Source of the DNA: Proteobacteria bacterium UBA2383
GTDB taxonomy: Bacteria; Pseudomonadota; Gammaproteobacteria; Competibacterales; Competibacteraceae
Direction of reading: 5' to 3'
Assembly (NCBI GenBank): GCA_002343485.1
Contig: DDST01000186.1
Location: 15,939-29,773, forward strand
DNA: 13,835 nucleotides
Shown here one piece after another: positions 7,334 through 12,603 of the stretch. Each line of letters begins with the position of its first letter. Position 1 is the stretch's first letter. Under the pieces are notes generated by a model. The model was not told the origin of the DNA. It saw only the letters and a program-made list of their open reading frames with translations, and did no database searches. Both the position numbers and the translations under genes were made by a program.

Positions 7334-7783
7334 GTGAGAAACATTCTGATGAAAAATGAGACTCCCCGCCGCATTCACGGCTTTACCCTGATCGAACTGT
7401 TGGTCGTGTTAGTGATCCTGGGTCTGCTCGCTGGATTGGTCGGACCCCAGGTAATGAAATACCTGGGTGGCGCCAACACCAAAACCGCCAAGTTGCAGAT
7501 CGAGGATTTCAGCACGGCACTGGACGCTTTCCGGCTGGACATGGGGCGCTACCCCAGCACCAACGAAGGTTTGGAGGCACTGGTGGCGCAACCACCGGGC
7601 GCAACCCGCTGGAACGGTCCCTACCTGCGCAAGAATCTCATCCCAAAAGATCCCTGGGGCAACAATTATCAATATCGTTCGCCCGGCCAGCACAGCGGCG
7701 GCGGGTTCGATTTATACTCGCTGGGCGCTGACAATGCGGAAGGCGGTGATGGTGAGAACCAGGATATAGTGAGCTGGCTGTAG
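7334..7783 (+). CDS. gspG: Type II secretion system major pseudopilin GspG
   Basis: GspG is the main subunit of the periplasmic pseudopilus. The prepilin peptidase site is G16-F17 (RRIHG then FTLIELLVV), with the conserved Glu at mature position 5 and a hydrophobic helix to about residue 38. The mature domain has the GspG signatures RLDMGRYPSTNEGLEALV (67-84), YLRKNLIPKDPWGNNY (97-112) and the calcium-binding-type loop SLGADNAEGGDGENQDI (129-145). The length of 149 residues is normal. GTG 7334 is chosen because AGGGG lies 7 nt upstream; the alternative ATG 7349 would give an 11-residue leader and cannot be excluded. It begins 56 nt after gspF and is followed 12 nt later by gspH. Confidence 0.96.
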   Translation: MRNILMKNETPRRIHGFTLIELLVVLVILGLLAGLVGPQVMKYLGGANTKTAKLQIEDFSTALDAFRLDMGRYPSTNEGLEALVAQPPGATRWNGPYLRKNLIPKDPWGNNYQYRSPGQHSGGGFDLYSLGADNAEGGDGENQDIVSWL

Positions 7784-7795
7784 GGTCGTCCAGGA

Positions 7796-8254
7796 GTGAG
7801 ATCGCGGCAGCGTGGTTTTACCCTGCTGGAGATTCTGGTGGCGCTCGTAATTGGCGTATTGCTGGTCGCACTGACGCCACCATTGCTATCAGGCATGAGC
7901 GGCGCGGCAGAACTGCGCGGCGCGGCGCGGCAACTCGCGGCTGGCTTGCGCAACGCCCGTAATGAAGCCATCACCCAGCAGCGTGAGACGGTGTTAGTGT
8001 TGGATCTGGCGGAACATCGCTTCGCGGTCAGCAGCGATGCGCGCGAGATTGCTCTGCCAGACAGCGTAGCGCTCCATCTCTATACCGCGCAATCCGAGTT
8101 GCTCGACGGTGAGAAAGGCCGCATCCGCTTTTTTTCAGATGGCAGTTCCACCGGCGGCGCTATCACGGTCAGTGGCCCAAAACTGGCCTACCGGGTTAAC
8201 ATTGATTGGTTGACCGGCGCGATCGCCATCGTCGAGGAAGAGGTGCATCCGTGA
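7796..8254 (+). CDS. gspH: Type II secretion system minor pseudopilin GspH
   Basis: GspH is a low-abundance pseudopilin thought to join the I-J-K tip complex to the GspG filament. The 152-residue protein has a short leader MRSRQRG, a peptidase site G7-F8 (FTLLEILVALVIGVLL) and Glu at mature position 5. NARNEAITQQ (about 58-67) and FFSDGSSTGGAI (about 112-123) are typical of the GspH/FimT-like family. The start is GTG 7796, the only in-frame start before the cleavage site; TAGGG (7781-7785) and AGGA (7792-7795) lie upstream, both at non-ideal spacing. It lies 12 nt after gspG, and its TGA overlaps the GTG start of gspI by 4 nt. Assignment rests on fold signatures and position between G and I. 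Confidence 0.91.
   Translation: MRSRQRGFTLLEILVALVIGVLLVALTPPLLSGMSGAAELRGAARQLAAGLRNARNEAITQQRETVLVLDLAEHRFAVSSDAREIALPDSVALHLYTAQSELLDGEKGRIRFFSDGSSTGGAITVSGPKLAYRVNIDWLTGAIAIVEEEVHP
8240..8243 (+). promoter_or_regulatory. Ribosome binding site for gspI deciding the GTG start
   Basis: GAGG within the end of gspH lies 7 nt before GTG 8251. The frame is open from 8206, but that extension would put 15 extra residues before the leader. Confidence 0.55.
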
Positions 8255-8661
8255 TCCGCCGTGGCTGCCAGCGCGGCTTTTCCTTATTGGAAGTATTAGT
8301 TGCCTTCGCGATTCTCAGTATTTCTCTCGGAGTGTTGCTGCAAATATTCGCCACCGGCTTGCGCAATGCGGGCATCGCCGATGACTATACCCGGGCGGCC
8401 TTGTATGCCGAATCGATCCTAGCAGCGATCGGTCGCGAAGTTCCATTAGCCGAAGGTGAACGCAGTGGACCGGTGAACGAACAATTTTCCTGGCGCAGTA
8501 TAGTGAGCACCTATACCGAAGGGATGCCCGCTTCCAAACAACCCATGTTCCGGGCCTACCGCGTCAGCGTCGAAGTGTACTGGCCGGGGCTGCTCCAAAA
8601 CCGTTCGGTTGTGCTGGAAACCTTGCGGCTGGCGCCGGTTGAGCCACCGGGCAGAGGCTGA
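8251..8661 (+). CDS. gspI: Type II secretion system minor pseudopilin GspI
   Basis: GspI is a minor pseudopilin that forms the pseudopilus tip complex with GspJ and GspK. Read from GTG 8251 it has 136 residues: leader MIRRGCQRG, cleavage site G9-F10 (FSLLEVLVAFAILSISLG) and Glu at mature position 5. The AGLRN-like segment, here TGLRNAGIADDYTRAALYAESILAAIG (37-63), is typical of GspI, as is the closing strand pattern YRVSVEVYW. The overlap with gspH is GTGA (4 nt) and GAGG sits 7 nt upstream, indicating coupled translation. A longer frame from 8206 exists but lies inside gspH and would produce an atypical leader. gspJ follows after 5 nt. Confidence 0.92.
   Translation: MIRRGCQRGFSLLEVLVAFAILSISLGVLLQIFATGLRNAGIADDYTRAALYAESILAAIGREVPLAEGERSGPVNEQFSWRSIVSTYTEGMPASKQPMFRAYRVSVEVYWPGLLQNRSVVLETLRLAPVEPPGRG
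8653..8657 (+). promoter_or_regulatory. Ribosome binding site for gspJ
   Basis: AGAGG lies at the end of gspI, 9 nt before GTG 8667. The only other in-frame start before the cleavage site, GTG 8688, has no comparable site, so the longer leader is favoured. Confidence 0.45.
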
Positions 8662-8664
8662 GAA

Positions 8665-8692
8665 CAGTGAGCAGTAAGCAGCGGGCAGTGAG
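8665..8692 (+). repeat. Tandem heptamer repeat at the gspI-gspJ junction
   Basis: Four consecutive 7-mers are CAGTGAG (8665-8671), CAGTAAG (8672-8678), CAGCGGG (8679-8685) and CAGTGAG (8686-8692), consensus roughly CAGTRAG. The tract supplies the proposed GTG start of gspJ within its first copy and is translated as the first part of the GspJ leader. It resembles short tandem heptanucleotide repeats known in some bacterial genomes. Confidence 0.65.
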
Positions 8693-9371
8693 CAACAGCA
8701 AAAAGCATTGTTGGCTATTTACGCCTCGCAATCCCTTACGATATAGGTCAAATCGCCGGCAGGCCGGTTTTACTCTATTAGAACTCGTCGTCGCTATTAC
8801 CCTGATGGGGCTAGTGTTGGTCGTGCTCTACAGCGGCCTGCGGCTGGGACTCAACGGCTGGGACAGCGGTGAACAACGCGCCGAGGCAACCAACCGCTTG
8901 CGGCTGGCCCAGGAGTTTCTGCGCCGGCAGTTGATGCAATCGCTGACGGTTTATGCCATCAACGAGGAACAGAAAAGAGTGGTGGCATTCGTTGGACAAC
9001 CGGACAGGATCGAGTTTGTGGCGCCGATGCTAGCCCAACTAGGCCGTGGCGGTTTATATCGAGTGCGCGTTGAAGCCAATGACAATCGGCTCTGGATTCG
9101 CTGGCGGCCGTATCTGCCCGCTGATCCAGAGGCGGGTGAAGAGCGGGAAACTGTATTGCTGGAAGACGTCTCCAGTGTGGAATGGGCTTATTTTGGCCCC
9201 GAACAAGAGAGTCAGCTAGAATCGCCCCCGCGTTGGCACTCCAATTGGATGAATGCTCAACGGCGGCCGCAGTTGGTACGTCTAAACCTCCATCTTCGTG
9301 GTCAGCCGTGGCCAGACTTGGTAGCAGCTTTGACGGAGGGCAGCGCAGGTGCCACTGGATTTGGACCATAA
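8667..9371 (+). CDS. gspJ: Type II secretion system minor pseudopilin GspJ
   Basis: GspJ is a minor pseudopilin of the I-J-K tip complex. The 234-residue precursor has a cleavage site at G34-F35 (RRQAG then FTLLELVVAITLMGLVLVVLYSGLRLG), Glu at mature position 5 and the GspJ-typical LRLAQEFLRRQLMQS after the helix. The domain then shows FVGQPDRIEFVAPM and a closing LVRLNLHLRG strand. The leader is 34 residues, much longer than usual; the first part is encoded by a heptamer repeat and there is no ATG before the cleavage site. In-frame starts are GTG 8667 and GTG 8688. GTG 8667 has AGAGG 9 nt upstream and is preferred. The gene lies 5 nt after gspI and 38 nt before gspK. Confidence 0.92.
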   Translation: MSSKQRAVSNSKKHCWLFTPRNPLRYRSNRRQAGFTLLELVVAITLMGLVLVVLYSGLRLGLNGWDSGEQRAEATNRLRLAQEFLRRQLMQSLTVYAINEEQKRVVAFVGQPDRIEFVAPMLAQLGRGGLYRVRVEANDNRLWIRWRPYLPADPEAGEERETVLLEDVSSVEWAYFGPEQESQLESPPRWHSNWMNAQRRPQLVRLNLHLRGQPWPDLVAALTEGSAGATGFGP

Positions 9372-9409
9372 GGCAGAATTTTCCATCATCGGCGATTGAT
9401 AGAGTATCG

Positions 9410-10285
9410 ATGCAAAAAGGCATGGTTTTAGTTATCGTGCTATGGATCGTCACCCTATTGGCGGTCATGGCGGGTAGTTTCGCCTACTCAATGCGGGTCG
9501 AAACCCGGCTGGCGACCACACTGGTTGAGCGAACTCAAGCCCGGGCGCTTGCAGAGGCTGCGGTGGCATATGCGATGGCGTGGCAACTGGATTTCGAAGC
9601 ACAGAAACAATGGCCAGCCAACGGCGATCTTCATGAGTGGGCGTTTGGGGGGAGACGAATGCATATCCGTGTTGAAGATGCGGCTGGCCGGGTCAATCTG
9701 AACTATGCCAGTCCTCAGCTACTGAAAGAAGTCCTGCTGAGGATCGGTGTGGCCCAGGCCGATGTTGACCAGCAGGTTGCCGCCATTGAAGACTGGCGCG
9801 ATCCCAATGATGATGAAACACCAGGCGGTGCAGAAAGCGCTAAGTATCATGCTGCAGGCCGGCCTGGCCCTAAAAATGGAATGTTCGGGAGTCTTGATGA
9901 GTTGCAGCAAGTGCTAGGAATCGACCCGCAAACTGCCAAAAACTTGGCCAATGTGGCCACTGCTGCCGATACCCGGATTGCCAGCATCAATCCGGCGCTC
10001 GCATCTTTTGCTGTGCTGCGCGTTGCTACCGGACTTGACGAGCAGGCGATCGCTGATTATATGAGCGCTCGCGCCCAGACTGCCCGCGAAGGACTGCCGC
10101 CGCCACCTCTTTCAGCGATTGAAAATCTCTCTTTCTTCTCTGGTAGCCGTTCGGGTATTTATCATATCGCCGTTACAGTAGCGGCTGAAACTGGAAAAAC
10201 AGGAAGCGTGGAAGCCATCGCCTCAACACAAAACCCGCCGCAAGGACAGATGATGCGATGGTTGTCCTGGCGATTGACGCCCTAA
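9410..10285 (+). CDS. gspK: Type II secretion system minor pseudopilin GspK
   Basis: GspK is the largest minor pseudopilin and caps the pseudopilus. From ATG 9410 the protein has 291 residues. The leader is only MQKG, followed by MVLVIVLWIVTLLAVMAGSFAYSMRVETRLA. As in other GspK proteins, mature position 5 is not Glu (here Ile). Further family features are the segment ARALAEAAVAYA (44-55), DAAGRVNLNYA (90-100), AIEDWRDPNDDETPGGAES (125-143), MFGSLDELQQVLGID (158-172) and the helix-hairpin-like INPALASFAVLR (193-204). AGAG at 9401-9404 lies 5 nt before the ATG. The frame is open from an ATG at 9182, but those codons overlap gspJ in another frame and would bury the leader, so that start is rejected. 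Confidence 0.92.
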   Translation: MQKGMVLVIVLWIVTLLAVMAGSFAYSMRVETRLATTLVERTQARALAEAAVAYAMAWQLDFEAQKQWPANGDLHEWAFGGRRMHIRVEDAAGRVNLNYASPQLLKEVLLRIGVAQADVDQQVAAIEDWRDPNDDETPGGAESAKYHAAGRPGPKNGMFGSLDELQQVLGIDPQTAKNLANVATAADTRIASINPALASFAVLRVATGLDEQAIADYMSARAQTAREGLPPPPLSAIENLSFFSGSRSGIYHIAVTVAAETGKTGSVEAIASTQNPPQGQMMRWLSWRLTP

Positions 10286-10330
10286 CCCAGGTTCTCTTTT
10301 TACAGCATTATTGCTATCTCGTTGTGATTC

Positions 10331-11410
10331 GTGACTGCAACTCATCCACAAATTTTGAAAATTAGCTTCCAATGGAAGCCAACAGCTTTCTGGCGCTGGT
10401 GGCGTGAGGGCTTATTGGGTTGGCTACCGTTGGAGGCTCGTAGAAAGCTAGCCGGCTCGCTGCGACGATTGATCATTGAACCCAGCCCGGATGGGTTCAC
10501 GCTGTTTCGTCAAGAGAATGGTGAACCAGAAGTATTGCGCTCTCAATCGTGGGAATCATCAAACCGCGAAACACTGCATAAACTCATTCGCGCTGAACGC
10601 CCGGCCACCCTCGTTTTGCGGATGCCGGCAGACCGGGCGTTAACACGGGTGGTTCTGTTGCCGGTCGCGGCAACAGGAAATCTGCGTCAAGTACTGGGTT
10701 ATGAAATGGATCGATTAACCCCGTTCAACGCTAACCAATTGTACTACGATGCTTTAATCCTGGAACGCCAACTGGAGCAACGGCGAATCCGGGTGGAGCT
10801 TTCGGCACTGCCGAGAACCGAAGTGGACGCTACCCTGGAGGCGCTGGCTGCATTGAACATAACGCCAGACAGCGTAGATGTTGCTGGCGGACGGACGGGC
10901 GTCAATTTACTGCCGGTCGAAAAGCGGCCAAAGCGTGGCGTCTGGCCCCGGCGTCTACAAAGCCTTCTGATCGTCGTCAGCCTGAGCCTGCTCCTCGCTG
11001 CAACCCTGCTACCGTTGTGGCAACAACGGGCGCTGGTTATCCGCTTGCAGCAACAGGTTGATATTCTGCAAAAGGATTCCGGGCAGGTGTTGAACCTGCG
11101 GGAACAATTGGAAAAAGCGGCCGTATCATCCCGGTTCCTACTCCAGAAAAAGCACAGTAATCCGCCGATCATCGAGCTGCTACGCGAACTAACAGCGATC
11201 CTGCCTGATAATACCTGGTTGGAGCGCCTGCAAATCAAGGGCGATGCGCTCCAACTGATCGGCCAGTCATCGAGTGCATCAGCGCTGGTGGGGGTGATCG
11301 AAGAATCAAAATTGCTGGGGCGTGTCGCTTTTGCCTCTCCGGTGACGAATGACCGCCGGACCGGCAAGGAGCGGTTTGTGCTAGACGTTCATGTGGTTCT
11401 GGAACCCTAA
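10331..11410 (+). CDS. gspL: Type II secretion system protein GspL (PilM/PilN-like, Xanthomonas-type)
   Basis: GspL is the bitopic inner-membrane protein that binds GspE in the cytoplasm and GspM in the periplasm. The 359 residues begin with a Trp/Arg-rich segment (FWRWWREGLLGWLP, 20-33). A partial actin-like cytoplasmic region follows, with LGYEMDRLTPFNANQLYYDALI (122-143). One membrane helix lies at about 210-229, then a coiled coil (about 232-270) and a PilN-like periplasmic domain with LPDNTWLERLQIKGDALQLIG (291-311). The start is GTG 10331, the first start after an in-frame TGA at 10325-10327. No ribosome binding site is evident, and the gene begins 45 nt after gspK, so the start is the weakest of the T2SS set. 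Its stop shares one base with the gspM start (TAATG). It could also be annotated as a PilN-domain protein. Confidence 0.88.
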   Translation: MTATHPQILKISFQWKPTAFWRWWREGLLGWLPLEARRKLAGSLRRLIIEPSPDGFTLFRQENGEPEVLRSQSWESSNRETLHKLIRAERPATLVLRMPADRALTRVVLLPVAATGNLRQVLGYEMDRLTPFNANQLYYDALILERQLEQRRIRVELSALPRTEVDATLEALAALNITPDSVDVAGGRTGVNLLPVEKRPKRGVWPRRLQSLLIVVSLSLLLAATLLPLWQQRALVIRLQQQVDILQKDSGQVLNLREQLEKAAVSSRFLLQKKHSNPPIIELLRELTAILPDNTWLERLQIKGDALQLIGQSSSASALVGVIEESKLLGRVAFASPVTNDRRTGKERFVLDVHVVLEP

Positions 11411-12006
11411 TGAATCTACCTTCTCCCTCTCTCGGTCATCGTCTAACTGCTTTGCTGCTGCTAGCGCTGGTCGTTAGCTTGCTCTATGTGTTGCTGGTCG
11501 ACCAGCTTTGGATGGGCCGTTATCGTATTTATCAAACCAATGCTGAACGGTTGATGGACCGCTTGCACAACCTGGAACGGCTGGCCGCCGCTCGCCCGGA
11601 GCTGGAGAATGCGATCCAGGCAATACGCAATGATCAGCGAACGACCGCTTATTTTCTCCCGCCAGCGCCGCCAGCGCTGGCGGCGGCGGATTTGCAGCAA
11701 CGTGTCAAGGCTCTAGTAGAAGGAGCAGAAGGCACTCTGCTGAGTATTCAGGCGTTGCCGGTCGTCGAGGAAGGCGGCATGGTACGAGTGGCTGTCAGCG
11801 CAGTCTTGCAAGGGAATGTAGATGCGTTGCAAAAGGTGCTGCATAGTCTGGAATCACAAGTACCGCTGTTGTTCATTGATAATCTTGAAGTGACCGCACG
11901 CCAGTTTCGACCACGATTGCCAAATGGCACAATCGCGCCCTACACACGTGTTCAACTGAGCAGCCAGATGGAAATATCAGGCTACCTTCGCAAGGAGAGC
12001 AGTTAA
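11410..12006 (+). CDS. gspM: Type II secretion system protein GspM (subtype b)
   Basis: GspM is a bitopic inner-membrane protein that partners GspL in the assembly platform. The 198-residue protein has a membrane helix at about 11-30 (LTALLLLALVVSLLYVLLVD), a helical or coiled stretch (about 36-72), then a periplasmic ferredoxin-like domain. The segment YFLPPAPPALAAADLQQ (81-97) followed by a strand-rich domain resembles what I recall of the T2SS M subtype b family (Pfam T2SSM_b), rather than the enterobacterial GspM. ATG 11410 overlaps the gspL stop by one base, and only a weak GGA at 11400-11402 precedes it, so reinitiation after gspL is likely. GspM-gspN is also abutting: the stop TAA is directly followed by the gspN GTG. 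Confidence 0.86.
   Translation: MNLPSPSLGHRLTALLLLALVVSLLYVLLVDQLWMGRYRIYQTNAERLMDRLHNLERLAAARPELENAIQAIRNDQRTTAYFLPPAPPALAAADLQQRVKALVEGAEGTLLSIQALPVVEEGGMVRVAVSAVLQGNVDALQKVLHSLESQVPLLFIDNLEVTARQFRPRLPNGTIAPYTRVQLSSQMEISGYLRKESS
11666..11685. repeat. 20-bp perfect palindrome inside gspM
   Basis: A perfectly self-complementary GC-rich 20-mer centred between 11675 and 11676 (core CCAGCGCTGG). It lies in codons for PPALAAA, so codon bias for Pro and Ala may explain it. Confidence 0.4.
11992..11997 (+). promoter_or_regulatory. Ribosome binding site for gspN
   Basis: AAGGAG within the last codons of gspM lies 9 nt before GTG 12007 and supports that non-ATG start. Confidence 0.55.
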
Positions 12007-12579
12007 GTGTTCGCCCGATTAGGATGGCTGCTGTTCTGGCTGGCGATAGGCGCAGTAGGCGCAGGGGCACTGATCATGGAGTGGCGGCACCCGCCACGCC
12101 TGCAACCACCAAGAGCAGTCGATGCGCCGCCCACCGTGACGATTCCACCACTCCAACCATTCGAGCCACTGCCTTTGACGCATTATGCCAAGATCGTGGA
12201 ACAGCCAGTTTTTATTGATACCCGCCGTCCGGAGGAAGACGAACTAACCGTACCGGCTACACCACCGGCTGCGCCTGATCAACCATTGGATTTGATCGGT
12301 GTATTACTGGTCCCCGGCGCAGCAGCGGCGCTGTTGCGTCCCACCGAACCCAACGCCAAGGTATTGCGCGTGGCTCAGGGTGAAATGGTTGAAGGCTGGC
12401 GGTTACAATCAGTGAGTGCCAACCGGGTCATCCTGCGCAAGAACGATGAAACCCGGGAGTTGATGCTGATTCGTCCGCCGGCGCCAGCTCACAACACTAC
12501 CACGCCTGGAAGAGTTGTTTCGCCGGGCGGGCAACCGCCAGTCCAGACGCCAGGGCCAAGGCCAGCGCCGGGTTCTTGA
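12007..12579 (+). CDS. gspN: Type II secretion system protein GspN/XpsN-like, GspC homology-region domain
   Basis: The 190-residue protein likely links the inner-membrane platform to the secretin, as GspC does elsewhere. It has one N-terminal membrane helix (about 6-24), a Pro-rich linker (28-90), then a domain at about 93-156. This runs PLDLIGVLLVPGAAAALLRP ... KVLRVAQGEMVEGWRLQSVSANRVILRKNDETRELMLI. That pattern matches the GspC homology region: Gly-Val-Leu strand, a VxxGE-like turn, then VxxxRVILR and a terminal E-L strand. The C-terminal 34 residues are rich in Pro, Gly and Thr, and no PDZ or coiled-coil domain is seen. The position between gspM and gspD is that of Xanthomonas xpsN, the functional counterpart of GspC. 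The start is GTG 12007, directly after the gspM stop, with AAGGAG 9 nt upstream. The domain call is by pattern only. Confidence 0.82.
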   Translation: MFARLGWLLFWLAIGAVGAGALIMEWRHPPRLQPPRAVDAPPTVTIPPLQPFEPLPLTHYAKIVEQPVFIDTRRPEEDELTVPATPPAAPDQPLDLIGVLLVPGAAAALLRPTEPNAKVLRVAQGEMVEGWRLQSVSANRVILRKNDETRELMLIRPPAPAHNTTTPGRVVSPGGQPPVQTPGPRPAPGS

Positions 12580-12603
12580 TAGGAATTTGCAGAGTACAGT
12601 CCA

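Noticed and set aside
9182..9409. Longer GspK frame from an ATG inside gspJ
   Set aside because: It would overlap gspJ by 190 bases in another frame and place 76 residues before the prepilin cleavage site; the overlapping codons are explained by gspJ.
8959..9468. 169-codon open frame on the - strand across gspJ-gspK
   Set aside because: No domain or signal is recognisable and it is antisense to two secure pseudopilin genes.
10744..11367. 207-codon open frame on the - strand opposite gspL
   Set aside because: Composition is Ser/Arg/Thr rich with no recognisable domain; it mirrors the codon structure of gspL and has no context as a gene.
11666..11685. gspM palindrome as an operator or transposon target
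   Set aside because: It is internal to a gene and encodes Pro/Ala codons that naturally give GCC/GGC mirror sequence; kept only as a low-confidence repeat.
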